Translations under genes and position numbers: made by a program
NCBI GenBank assembly: GCA_947072565.1
Contig: CAMTIM010000074.1
Location: forward strand, 16,677-80,676
Reading direction: 5' to 3'
Length of the DNA: 64,000 bases
Source: an uncultured Peptostreptococcaceae bacterium
GTDB taxonomy: Bacteria > Bacillota > Clostridia > Peptostreptococcales > Peptostreptococcaceae
Notes under the pieces: model-generated
Told to the model about the DNA's origin: nothing
Seen by the model: only the letters and a program-made list of their open reading frames with translations
The model's database searches: none
Shown: positions 18,223 to 27,383 of the stretch, piece after piece
Numbering within the stretch: the first letter of the stretch is position 1
How the letters are laid out: the number at the start of each line of letters is the position of its first letter

Positions 18223-18234
18223 TATTATTACCTC

Positions 18235-19428
18235 CTAACTACAAACTACTATATTTAGCTTTTCTATATTTGTTTGCTTAAATATATTTATAATTTTTTC
18301 ATATATTTTTTTATCCTGTCTAAGTTCTACAAATAAAAAACATTCTTTATAATCATTTTTTTCTAAATTATATACGTAATTTACAGTTTCTTCATTATAA
18401 AAACTATTTAATTTAAACTTAGTATTTATTGGATAATTTTGGTTTTTATTTTCTATAATTGGACTTCTGCTAGTAGAATGATAATAAATATTTCCTTCCA
18501 TTTCTTTAGCAAACATCATAGGTACATACATAAATTCTTCGCTGCCTAAAACTAGTATATTATCTTCTCTATTTTTAACCTCTAATTTATTTTTTTCTCT
18601 TTTTATAACTTTAATTAAATTAGCTTGATCATTTTTATTTATCCCAAATCTACCACTATATTTTATATATCGTTTATTTCCTATATAATCTTTCATATCT
18701 AAGTTTATATAATTTACAGATAAATTTTTTTCACTTATTTTTAAATCTTCTATTTCTTTATATTGTATTTCTTCACTTATGTTAAAATCGAAATTTCCTT
18801 TGAATAAATATACAAATTCAATACTGCATTTAAGTTCTTTTTCTATTTTTTTAATCTTATCTATGTTTTCATTGCTTACCCAGTTTAATATTGAGCAAAT
18901 TGTATACTTTGTTTTAGGGTAAATGCTTTGGATTTTTCTTATTATATTTATACAAGTGTTAGCTGTTGTTATCTCATCATCTACTAAAAGTATGTGATCT
19001 CCATAACATATATTTTCAAGTTCTTCAAAATATAAATTATGGTCAGTTGCATGAGAATGTTCCTCTAAAAATTCTAGACTTTTATATTCATCAACTTTTT
19101 CTCTTGTTGTATGTATAAACTCCCAATCCCCATCTAAATAATTAAATACACTATGACCTAGTGCTGTTCCTGTTTCAGCAAATGATATTACAGTCCCCTT
19201 ATTATTTTTTAAACCTTTATTTTTAGTATTATACACCTCTACTATTGACTCACCTATCTCATCCATAATTTTGGGTTTACAAGCCAAATGTTTTCCTAAT
19301 ACCTTCGAAACAAATAAAAAACGTCTTTTAGGGTTATTTCTTATACCCACTTGAAGATAATCATCTATATTTAAATTGAGAGGATTATCTTCAATATTTA
19401 TGTCACATTTAAAATTCAAGTAATTCAT
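18235..19428 (-). CDS. Phosphoribosyltransferase with TRSP domain
   Basis: A 397-residue protein. The N-terminal half is a PRTase_2-type phosphoribosyltransferase: substrate segment SFAETGTALGHSVF at about 82-95 and the PRPP-binding HILLVDDEITTANT at 145-158. The C-terminal half ends in a TRSP-type domain with TSRSP. I place the start at the ATG 19428: AAGGGG is nine bases upstream. The annotated-looking ATG at 19446 sits inside that binding site. The start overlaps the end of the CitE-like gene by about 20 bases, indicating translational coupling. Together with the StiP/PRTase_1 gene next to it, it forms a pair of transferases typical of Ter modules. Confidence 0.86.
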   Translation of the reverse strand: MNYLNFKCDINIEDNPLNLNIDDYLQVGIRNNPKRRFLFVSKVLGKHLACKPKIMDEIGESIVEVYNTKNKGLKNNKGTVISFAETGTALGHSVFNYLDGDWEFIHTTREKVDEYKSLEFLEEHSHATDHNLYFEELENICYGDHILLVDDEITTANTCINIIRKIQSIYPKTKYTICSILNWVSNENIDKIKKIEKELKCSIEFVYLFKGNFDFNISEEIQYKEIEDLKISEKNLSVNYINLDMKDYIGNKRYIKYSGRFGINKNDQANLIKVIKREKNKLEVKNREDNILVLGSEEFMYVPMMFAKEMEGNIYYHSTSRSPIIENKNQNYPINTKFKLNSFYNEETVNYVYNLEKNDYKECFLFVELRQDKKIYEKIINIFKQTNIEKLNIVVCS

Positions 19429-20485
19429 TATACTCAACCCCTTCATTTAATACTCCATATATTTGTGATAGAATCAATATTTTTCTAGCCCATAATAAAT
19501 GAGGATTTACTTCATTCATTCGCTCCCCTAATATCCCCTTGCTCACACCGTATATACTCTCAGTACTATTTAATATATTTTTAGCATCCATATAATCTTC
19601 ATAGCTTATAACTTGAAGTGCTTGTACAATTTTAATTTGATTTGGATGTATTACTGTTTTCCCAATAAATCCATGGAATTTATCTAGCATTATTTCTTCA
19701 ATATATTTATTTTTTATTATTTCATTGTCCATATTAAATAACTCCGAAACTCCTCCACTTATTGGTATATCTAGTTCTGGTCTATTTAAATAATTTATAA
19801 TGTCATGTATAAATGAAGTACAAATTATATTATCATACATTGAAAAAAGCTTACTTCTTCTTATTCCATATATCCCTAATAAGTCAGCTATACCTATTCT
19901 AATATTTAGAACTCTATCCTTATGTTTTAAAAGAGTTTTATACATATTCTCAAAATAATACTCTTTATTTTCTTTATATATAAATTCTTTACTTTCTATT
20001 ATAGGAATAACATACATTTTGCTTAATTTAAAAGAGTCTAATATATTTATTATTTTTTCAATAAGATGTGAATCACACTTTGGAATTAATATGCCTGTTA
20101 TTATTTTTTCATAACCTATTATTATTTTTTTTATCTTTTCTAATTGATTCGCATCTTTTATTCTAATAAAAATTAAAGGCATATCATCAATTTTTTTCAC
20201 ATTATCATGTTTGAAATTTTTTAAAATTAGTTCTAAATTTTTTATCGCCTCTTCTTCTCCAGCTGCTCCCACTGCATCTTCAAGGCATATTGCTAATGGT
20301 CTAGCTCCCATAACTTTACCACTTACAGTTTTATAAACCATATCATATCTTGTAGCTGGTACGTATATAAATGCACCTAATGAATATTTTAATAACTCCT
20401 TGTCCGTATCACGATTAAAATATTGCGGTTTTTTTAAAAATATCCTCTCTAGATTTTCATTACCTATGTAGTCAAAGTATCTCAA
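19409..20485 (-). CDS. CitE-like HpcH/HpaI-family C-C lyase
   Basis: A 358-residue TIM-barrel protein related to citrate lyase beta subunit. The family metal/acyl segment shows as RPLAICLEDAV (LED at 68-70), with a later LNIRIGIADLLGIYG and FIGKTVIHPNQI near residue 280. I choose TTG 20485 as start (MRYFDYIG) because GAGGTGAG lies just upstream, whereas the ATG at 20512 precedes that site. In Ter operons this enzyme is predicted to make or break a carbon-carbon bond in the metabolite assembled by the PRTases. The actual reaction is not known. It follows telA after a hairpin and may have its own promoter. Confidence 0.85.
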   Translation of the reverse strand: MRYFDYIGNENLERIFLKKPQYFNRDTDKELLKYSLGAFIYVPATRYDMVYKTVSGKVMGARPLAICLEDAVGAAGEEEAIKNLELILKNFKHDNVKKIDDMPLIFIRIKDANQLEKIKKIIIGYEKIITGILIPKCDSHLIEKIINILDSFKLSKMYVIPIIESKEFIYKENKEYYFENMYKTLLKHKDRVLNIRIGIADLLGIYGIRRSKLFSMYDNIICTSFIHDIINYLNRPELDIPISGGVSELFNMDNEIIKNKYIEEIMLDKFHGFIGKTVIHPNQIKIVQALQVISYEDYMDAKNILNSTESIYGVSKGILGERMNEVNPHLLWARKILILSQIYGVLNEGVEYNELLEF

Positions 20486-20542
20486 TTTCTCACCTCTTAA
20501 AATTAAATTCATATTAATATTAATAATATTTTTTGTAAAATA

Positions 20543-20574
20543 TAAAGGGCTAACTCAAGTAAATTAGCCCTTTA
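20543..20574 (-). terminator. Intercistronic hairpin after telA
   Basis: Perfect 11-bp stem TAAAGGGCTAA/TTAGCCCTTTA (20543-20553, 20564-20574), followed on the minus strand by only partly U-rich sequence. Probably a partial terminator or processing site between telA and the biosynthetic genes. Confidence 0.65.
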
Positions 20575-20579
20575 ACATA

Positions 20580-21701
20580 TTACTTATTAAATATTAATGA
20601 TGTATTTATACCTTCTAATCTTTTACTGTTATCTTTCATACGTTCTCTATTACCTTCTTCTATTCTCATAGTTTCATCTATTCCGCTCTTTATAGTAGTA
20701 TACATTTTTTCTAATGTCTCTATTTGAATAGAACTTGAATTTGCCATTCTAGATATTTGAGCACTTTGAGTTGTTACATTTTGAGCATTTCTAAGTAAAA
20801 GTTCATTAGTCTTATCATCTAACGCTTTTAAAGATTTAGCTTGTAACTCTTGTTTTTTTAGTATTATAGCTTGAGATAAACACTGCTTAAATACTGGAAG
20901 CGTTACAACAAAAGCACTATTTATTTTTCTTATTAAACCATAGTTATTATGTTGCATTCCTCTTAACATTGGTATCGTTTGTATTGATATGTTTTCTGCT
21001 ATTCTCAAATCATATACTCTTTGATTTAACATATCATATACTTTTAAAAGGTCTTGGTAGTTAACCATATCCATTTGATCTGTACTATTTTCACTTTTCT
21101 CTTTGAAGTGTGGTAATATTTCATTATCCATTTCTTCTATAGCCATTTCACCTGCTACAATGTATTTTTGTAATTCATTATAGAAATTAAAGTTTTCATC
21201 TAGCATAGCTCCTAATTGTTTATTAGACATTGCTATATCTCTTTCATATTGCTCTAATTCTATTTGAATTTTTTCAACTTCTCCGCCTAATGTTTCATAT
21301 TTTTTAAACATTAACTCAACTGCATTATTTGCTTTTTTAAATATCTTTTGTAAGATACTCGGCTCTTTTGCTTCTTGAAAATCATCTAAATCAAATTTAT
21401 CCATTATTTTTGCTAAATGAAGTAACATTTTAGAATTTTCTTCGTTTTTATTTAGCTTAATAGAGCTTAATAGAGAATCTGAAACTCTTGCTATTCCTTC
21501 TGATGCTCCCCTACCAAACTGAAGTATAGTATCAGGATTTTCAACTTCTATCAAAGATGTTAATGCTTCTACCTCCTTTGACTTTCTAAGCTCTGCTTTT
21601 TTATTATTTGTATATTCTACTATGTCAAATTTTTCTTCTACTACTTGAGCTACATTTACTGTAGAGTTATTACTTGATTGTCTATTCATATTTATTGCCA
21701 T
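20580..21701 (-). CDS. telA: TelA-family toxic anion resistance protein
   Basis: A 373-residue cytosolic, highly helical protein of the TelA/KlaA family (toxic-anion resistance, YceH-like). Long amphipathic coiled helices dominate, e.g. EVEKIQIELEQYERDIAMSN, with the family stretch IMDKFDLDDFQEAKEPSILQ near residue 95 and RGMQHNNYGLIRKIN near 250. Homologues are linked to tellurite and cell-envelope stress but no biochemical activity is established. It starts five bases after the YceG stop behind AGAGGAGATAG, so these two genes are coupled. Confidence 0.9.
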   Translation of the reverse strand: MAINMNRQSSNNSTVNVAQVVEEKFDIVEYTNNKKAELRKSKEVEALTSLIEVENPDTILQFGRGASEGIARVSDSLLSSIKLNKNEENSKMLLHLAKIMDKFDLDDFQEAKEPSILQKIFKKANNAVELMFKKYETLGGEVEKIQIELEQYERDIAMSNKQLGAMLDENFNFYNELQKYIVAGEMAIEEMDNEILPHFKEKSENSTDQMDMVNYQDLLKVYDMLNQRVYDLRIAENISIQTIPMLRGMQHNNYGLIRKINSAFVVTLPVFKQCLSQAIILKKQELQAKSLKALDDKTNELLLRNAQNVTTQSAQISRMANSSSIQIETLEKMYTTIKSGIDETMRIEEGNRERMKDNSKRLEGINTSLIFNK

Positions 21702-21706
21702 ACTAG

Positions 21707-23263
21707 CTATCTCCTCTTTCCAAAAATTTTCTTAAATAATGGTATCCCATTGGCTATAGAATTTAATTTTAATTCATATACCATTTTATCTAATCTATGA
21801 ATATCTATTAATTTATTATTTATTACGTTTTCTATACAGTTAGATCCACAAGGGCATAATACGATTATGTCAAATCCTATTTTACTTAATAAAAGCATTA
21901 AGAATAAAATTTCTTTTTCAAATATAAAATCTTTTTCTATATACAATATAAGTTTAGGATTAATAAGAGAATAATCAAAATTATTTATCATATGAACAAT
22001 TTTTTTATCCATATTAAGTACTGTATATAATCCTTTTATTCTATCTTCTTTGTTTAATTTAGATATAAACATATCACCAGCTATTACTTCTTCTACTTTT
22101 TCTAAAATCATTTCTTGAATATTTGCATTTAGAGTTGATATATTATAATTTTTATTTTCTAATATACCTTTTTTATCTATAATACCTTCTGCATTAATTA
22201 AAAAAGATAAACTAAAAGCATCTTTTGTAAATTTTTTAGATAAACGACTAACATCTCCATCAAATTCTATAAAAAATGCATCATCACTAAACCTAAAATT
22301 ATCTATAAAATCTAAATATTCATTATTATCATTGTAAGCTCCATTTATTTTAGAAAAAAATACAGGAACTTCAACATTTTTATTGTCAAAAGTAAATCCT
22401 GGTCTTAGCTTTAATGGCTCTTTAAAATATATACCTATCTCATCTAGAGTTGAATTAAGTAATAAACTCTTTATTTTCCTATCTTGAAGTTGCCATGGCT
22501 TTATAAAGCTGCAATCATTTAACAATTGATCACTTATTCTTTTAGATGCCTGAGCACCTACTGTCATAGCCTTTTTTATAGTTGATTTTTCAATTACCTC
22601 ACCTAGTTTTATTCTTTCTTCAAAGCTAACCTTTTCATCTATTAAATTAGCCTTAACAACTTCTATTTTATATTTTTCACTGTCTAATAAATTTATATTG
22701 CTATCTTCATTTGGGTTTAAATATAATATATCAAATCCAATTAAGTTAATTATCAGTAACAAATATGCTTCATGTTTTTTTATATCACCATAAAATATAA
22801 CTTTTGGAGCATCATCTTTATTTATTTTCAAAGGTTGTACATACTCTTTAATCCACGATATTATCTTAATAATAAAGTTTTGTTTAACTCTATCATTACT
22901 AAATTCACTGTTTTGGCTATCTAAAAATGTATCTATCACTTTTTTTATTTTACTATTTAAATGTTCATCATTCACAATATTAATATCTATATTTGCTAAA
23001 CTGTTATTATAATTTTTCAATTTTTCTTTAAAATAATTTATAGTATCAAAATCACTAGGATTTGGTATACTGTCAAAAAATAATACTATATCTTGCCTGC
23101 TATCAAATTTTTCTTTACTTTTAAATATTTCAAGATTGTATAAATTTTCATCTTTTAATCCCGTATAAGATATAAAGTAATTTAAATAGCTTATTGATGG
23201 AGTATAATTCCCTCGATCTGATTGGCTAGAAAATAGTTTTTCAAAAACTAAACAATCACTCAC
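21707..23263 (-). CDS. yceG: YceG-like protein of the Ter biosynthetic module
   Basis: A 518-residue protein of the family described in Pfam as YceG_bac, a putative component of the Ter 'biosynthetic module', homologous to Bacillus YceG. It has no obvious enzyme motif I can name. There are two similar alpha/beta halves: KVIFYGDIKKHEAYLLLIINLIGFDILYLNPNED early and LILYIEKDFIFEKEILFLMLLLSKIGFDIIVLCPCG late, which look like an internal duplication of a Rossmann-like unit. The start is taken at GTG 23263, six bases after AGGAGG; the GTG at 23284 would include that site in the coding region. Adjacent to telA, as in Bacillus. Confidence 0.83.
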   Translation of the reverse strand: MSDCLVFEKLFSSQSDRGNYTPSISYLNYFISYTGLKDENLYNLEIFKSKEKFDSRQDIVLFFDSIPNPSDFDTINYFKEKLKNYNNSLANIDINIVNDEHLNSKIKKVIDTFLDSQNSEFSNDRVKQNFIIKIISWIKEYVQPLKINKDDAPKVIFYGDIKKHEAYLLLIINLIGFDILYLNPNEDSNINLLDSEKYKIEVVKANLIDEKVSFEERIKLGEVIEKSTIKKAMTVGAQASKRISDQLLNDCSFIKPWQLQDRKIKSLLLNSTLDEIGIYFKEPLKLRPGFTFDNKNVEVPVFFSKINGAYNDNNEYLDFIDNFRFSDDAFFIEFDGDVSRLSKKFTKDAFSLSFLINAEGIIDKKGILENKNYNISTLNANIQEMILEKVEEVIAGDMFISKLNKEDRIKGLYTVLNMDKKIVHMINNFDYSLINPKLILYIEKDFIFEKEILFLMLLLSKIGFDIIVLCPCGSNCIENVINNKLIDIHRLDKMVYELKLNSIANGIPLFKKIFGKRR

Positions 23264-23300
23264 GCGTCTCCTCCTACTTTTCACATACTATATAATTTTT

Positions 23301-23337
23301 ATATAAGCCTCATCCTAAGTTAGAATGAGGCTTATAT
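23301..23337 (-). other. Intercistronic hairpin between the ATPase and yceG
   Basis: Perfect 13-bp stem ATATAAGCCTCAT/ATGAGGCTTATAT (23301-23313, 23325-23337) with no U-tract on either strand. It is better read as an mRNA processing or stability element than as a terminator. Confidence 0.6.
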
Positions 23338-23366
23338 AAATAATACTTACTATTATTGTTGTACTT

Positions 23367-26138
23367 TTATTCTTTAGATGTTGCTAATTCTTCTACTAAT
23401 TCTTCTTCTTTATTTCCTTTAAATAATCTTATTACAAATTTAACTATTTCATTTATTATTACTACTGATAATGCAAGTAATATTACTTTAGCCCATGTAA
23501 ATGCATCTAATGCTACTGAGTTAAAGAAATCTTTAAATAGTTGTGTGAATATTATTTGTGCAATTGCAGTTACACTTATTATCTGTAATGCAAGTTTGTT
23601 TTTAAATAAATTAGGTATTATACTATCTGCATTAAATTCTCTACAGTTAAATGCATTCCAAAGTGCACTAAATGCAAATAATGCAAACATTACTGTTCCT
23701 TGTTCTTGTGGCGCTACATTTAATATATTGAAAGTAGATTGAACCATTAAAACACCTGTTATAAATACTGCATTTAATACTATGTTTATACCCATAGATT
23801 TAGTTATTATGTTGGCATTTCTATTAGTTGGCATTCTCTTTAATACATGTTTTCTTACTGGTTCAAGTCCTAATGCAAGCGCTGGAGGTCCATCCATTAT
23901 TATATTTACCCAAAGTAATTGTATAGTTGTAAATGGCATTTCTTGTCCACTTACTGTACATATTATAGCCACTAAAAATGCTACTATATTTACTGTTAAT
24001 TGGAACTGAACAAATCTTTGGAAGTTGTCATAAATTCCTCTACCCCATTGGATACCGTCTACAATTGTAGAGAAACTATCATCAGTAAGTATTATGTCTG
24101 CTGCACTTTTACTTACTTCTGTTCCTGCTATACCCATAGCTATACCTACATCAGCTTTAGATAATGCAGGAGCATCATTTATTCCATCACCTGTAACTGC
24201 AACTACCTCACCTAAATCTTGTAGTGCTTGAACTATTCTCATTTTACTATCTGGCTTACTTCTAGCTACGATAGATATTGTTTGAATTTCAGTTTTTAAT
24301 TCTTCATCACTTAAAGTATCAATAAATGAAGCTTCAACAGCTCTCATATTATTTTTAAGTAATCCTAATTCTTCACCTATAGCTCTTGCAGTGTTTATAT
24401 TGTCTCCTGTTAGCATTTTTACAGATACCCCTGCTTTATTAGCTGTATTAACAGAGTCAATAACATCTACTCTTAATGGATCTCTTATACCAACAAATCC
24501 ACTAAATACTAAATTATTTTCATTAGAATCAACATCTATATCTTCAAGATCTAATGTAAGTGCTGCTTCTTGACCTGCACTTAATATTTGCTTATATGCA
24601 AACCCTAGCGTTCTCATTGATTTTATTTGTAATTTTTTTATTTCATCTAGTATTTCATTTTTTATACTTTCTGTTATAGGAACTATATCATTAGCCTTTT
24701 GTACATGTGAACATAATTGTAATAATACTTCTGGCGCCCCTTTTGATAATAAAAGTAATCCATTGTCACTATCTATGATAGATGTCATCCTTTTCTTATC
24801 AGAAGTAAATTGATTTTGAGATACTATATTAGATTCTTTTCTTATTCTTCTATAATCATCATTATTGTATAGTAATAATGCACACTCTGTAGCACTACCT
24901 ATATACTTTGTCTCACCATTGTTGTTTTCTATATCAGCCGTAGAGTTTATAGTACAGTTTTCATTAAAGTAACTATTATTTTCAGTCTCTTTGTTTTCAA
25001 CATATCTACCATCTATATATGCAACTTCTACAGTCATTCTATTTTGTGTTAAAGTTCCTGTTTTATCTGAGCATATTACAGATACAGATCCTATTGTTTC
25101 ACAAGCTTCTTTTTTAGTAACTAATGCATTTATTTTAGCCATCTTTTGCATAGTTATAGCTAAAGTCATGTTTATCATAGTAGGAAGTCCTTCTGGAACT
25201 GCCGCAACTATTAATGCTACACAAACTGTAAATGCAGTTTTAGCTGGTTCTATAGATTCTAAGAATGGCATAAAACCACTCATATCTACATTTAATACAC
25301 CTGTCATTACCATTTGAATAACCATAAATATAAATAGTAATCCTGCAACTGCAGAAGATATCTTAGCTATCATTGCACCTAAATTACCAAGCTTAGCTTG
25401 TAGAGGTGTTTCTTCATCCTCATCACATAAGTTTTGAGCTATTTTACCCATTTCTGTTTCATCACCTATAGTCGTAACTACCATTGTAGCTCTTCCATAT
25501 GCAACTAAAGTACCACCAAACACCATATTTAATTGCTTAGCAGGTATTGGTTCTTGTTCTATAACTTGTCCTTTAGATTCTATCTTTTCCATAGGTATTG
25601 TTATATCACTTTTTTTAGATACATCATCTGATTCTCCAGTTAACATATCTTCTCTTATTTTTAAATTTATACTTTCTATAAGTCTACCATCTGCTGGTAT
25701 CATATCTCCAGTTTCTATATAAACTATATCTCCAGGAAGTAATTCATTTTTTTGTATTTGATGAATTTCACCATTTCTCAGTACTTTAACCTCTATATTT
25801 TCTGTAAGTTTTGATAACGCATCAGCAGCCTTTTTAGACTTTCCTTCTGTTATCATACCTATAGCTATACCTATAGTTATTGCACCAATTATACCTATTG
25901 CATCGTGAGCTTCTCCAATTAAGGCACTTATTCCAGCTGCTGCTATTAGTATAAGTATCATAGGTTCTGTTAAATTTCCTTTTAGTTCTTCCCAGAAACT
26001 ACCTTCTTCCTTTGGTGTAAACTCATTTAATCCATACTTTTCTCTTCTTTTTTTTACTTCAATAGATGAGAGACCTTTTTCTTCTTGTACATCTAAACCT
26101 TTTAGTACTTCTTTTTTTTCTATATTATAAAATTTCAT
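23367..26138 (-). CDS. Calcium-transporting P-type ATPase
   Basis: A 923-residue P2-type ATPase (PMCA/SERCA-like) that would expel calcium using ATP. The TGES actuator loop (MLTGESDDV), the phosphorylation motif CSDKTGTLTQNRM, KGAPE, and the hinge GDGINDAP are all intact. The fourth-helix ion site AAVPEGLPTMINMTLA and helix-six ILLWVNIIMDGPPALALG are those of calcium pumps. Length is typical. It begins 4 bases after the third TerD gene and ends just before a hairpin and yceG, so it is part of the Ter cluster. The pump occupies the place that the membrane protein TerC has in Bacillus-type clusters. Specificity for calcium is a family inference. Confidence 0.92.
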   Translation of the reverse strand: MKFYNIEKKEVLKGLDVQEEKGLSSIEVKKRREKYGLNEFTPKEEGSFWEELKGNLTEPMILILIAAAGISALIGEAHDAIGIIGAITIGIAIGMITEGKSKKAADALSKLTENIEVKVLRNGEIHQIQKNELLPGDIVYIETGDMIPADGRLIESINLKIREDMLTGESDDVSKKSDITIPMEKIESKGQVIEQEPIPAKQLNMVFGGTLVAYGRATMVVTTIGDETEMGKIAQNLCDEDEETPLQAKLGNLGAMIAKISSAVAGLLFIFMVIQMVMTGVLNVDMSGFMPFLESIEPAKTAFTVCVALIVAAVPEGLPTMINMTLAITMQKMAKINALVTKKEACETIGSVSVICSDKTGTLTQNRMTVEVAYIDGRYVENKETENNSYFNENCTINSTADIENNNGETKYIGSATECALLLYNNDDYRRIRKESNIVSQNQFTSDKKRMTSIIDSDNGLLLLSKGAPEVLLQLCSHVQKANDIVPITESIKNEILDEIKKLQIKSMRTLGFAYKQILSAGQEAALTLDLEDIDVDSNENNLVFSGFVGIRDPLRVDVIDSVNTANKAGVSVKMLTGDNINTARAIGEELGLLKNNMRAVEASFIDTLSDEELKTEIQTISIVARSKPDSKMRIVQALQDLGEVVAVTGDGINDAPALSKADVGIAMGIAGTEVSKSAADIILTDDSFSTIVDGIQWGRGIYDNFQRFVQFQLTVNIVAFLVAIICTVSGQEMPFTTIQLLWVNIIMDGPPALALGLEPVRKHVLKRMPTNRNANIITKSMGINIVLNAVFITGVLMVQSTFNILNVAPQEQGTVMFALFAFSALWNAFNCREFNADSIIPNLFKNKLALQIISVTAIAQIIFTQLFKDFFNSVALDAFTWAKVILLALSVVIINEIVKFVIRLFKGNKEEELVEELATSKE

Positions 26139-26141
26139 TTT

Positions 26142-26765
26142 TTATACCCCATATGCGCATTCTATTTTCGCTAAATTTTCTACAACATCTTTTAAACAAG
26201 TGTCGTTAGTTCCTTCTCCTACTGCGCTAAACTGCCAAGAATTGCCTTGTCTATATATAGTCCCAACTACTAAAGCAGTTTTTGTTGAGTAATCATCACT
26301 TAAATTGTATCTAGCAACTTCTTTTTTAGTAGTCTTGTCAACAACTCTTATAAACGCATTTTTTATCATGCCAAAATGTTGTTTTCTAGCTACACAATTA
26401 TATATATTTACTACAAATAATAATTTGCTTACATGAGCTGGAACTTTGTCTAAATCAACTAATATTTGCTCATCATCTCCTGCTCCATCTCCTGTAACAT
26501 TATCACCAGTATGAATTACTGCATTATTTTCACTTTTTAAATTTCCAAAATATATCAAGTCTTTATTGCTCTCTAACTTACCTTGATTGTTTATCATAAA
26601 CACAGATGCATCACAATCTACTTCTTGATTTCCGCCCATTAAAGACTTAAGGAATCCTCCTCCTGATTTAATTGGATCCCATCCTAATCCTATCATTATC
26701 GAGCTTAGCCCTGGGTTTGACTTTCTTAAATCTATCTTTTGACCTTTTTGTAAGTTAATAGCCAT
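26142..26765 (-). CDS. TerD-family protein 3 (divergent)
   Basis: A 207-residue TerD-domain protein. The acidic calcium-site motif is present as GDNVTGDGAGDDEQI (paralogues read [13 protein letters not shown]). It differs from the other two copies by an insertion GGGFLKSLMGG after GLGWDP, at the position where the others have DTNxxDxGxD. So its first acidic cluster is altered. The ATG at 26765 follows AGGAGG. In the family, TerD domains bind calcium and act in stress and tellurite resistance; the exact role is unsettled. Located four bases before the P-ATPase. Confidence 0.93.
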   Translation of the reverse strand: MAINLQKGQKIDLRKSNPGLSSIMIGLGWDPIKSGGGFLKSLMGGNQEVDCDASVFMINNQGKLESNKDLIYFGNLKSENNAVIHTGDNVTGDGAGDDEQILVDLDKVPAHVSKLLFVVNIYNCVARKQHFGMIKNAFIRVVDKTTKKEVARYNLSDDYSTKTALVVGTIYRQGNSWQFSAVGEGTNDTCLKDVVENLAKIECAYGV

Positions 26766-26783
26766 AATATTCCCTCCTAATTT

Positions 26784-27362
26784 TTAAACACTTAGTCCAT
26801 AGTTTCTACAAAGTGACTCTAGTCCACCTTCAAATCCAGAACCTACTGCGCTAAATTTCCACTCTCCATTGTATTTGTATAGTTCGCAAACTACTATTGC
26901 TGTTTCTATGCTAAACTCTTCTCCAAGATCGTATCTTAATATCTCAGATTGATCATCATCATTCATAACTCTTACATAAGAATTACTTACTTGTCCGAAA
27001 TTTTGTCTTCTCTCTTTAGCTTCATGTATAGTTACAGAAACCGCCATCTTTTGTATGTGTTTTGGAACTAATGAAAAATCTACTAATATTTCTTCATCAT
27101 CTCCATCACCTTCTCCGGTTCTATTATCACCTAAGTGTTCTATACAACCTGAGACATGTTTTAGATTATTATAAAATATGAAATCTTCATCTCTTTCTAC
27201 TCTTTGAGACTCTCCTACCATAAAAATACTAACATCTAAATCATAATCATGTCCGCTATCAAATGAATTAGTATCCCATCCTAATCCTAATTTTATATTT
27301 TTAAGACCAGGATTTCCTTTTGTTAAATCTATCTTTTGACCTTTTTTTAATGTTATAGCCAT
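26784..27362 (-). CDS. terD: TerD-family protein 2
   Basis: A 192-residue single-domain TerD protein. Its N-terminus [18 protein letters not shown] and GLGWDTN are typical, with DYDLDVSIF and the double aspartate motif [14 protein letters not shown], which forms the calcium site in solved TerD structures. It is closely similar to the upstream paralogue, so the pair is a recent duplication. A GGGGGA-type binding site precedes the ATG. Cytosolic, no signal. Its function in this organism is inferred from the cluster. Confidence 0.95.
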   Translation of the reverse strand: MAITLKKGQKIDLTKGNPGLKNIKLGLGWDTNSFDSGHDYDLDVSIFMVGESQRVERDEDFIFYNNLKHVSGCIEHLGDNRTGEGDGDDEEILVDFSLVPKHIQKMAVSVTIHEAKERRQNFGQVSNSYVRVMNDDDQSEILRYDLGEEFSIETAIVVCELYKYNGEWKFSAVGSGFEGGLESLCRNYGLSV

Positions 27363-27383
27363 ACTTTCTCCCCCATAAATTAA

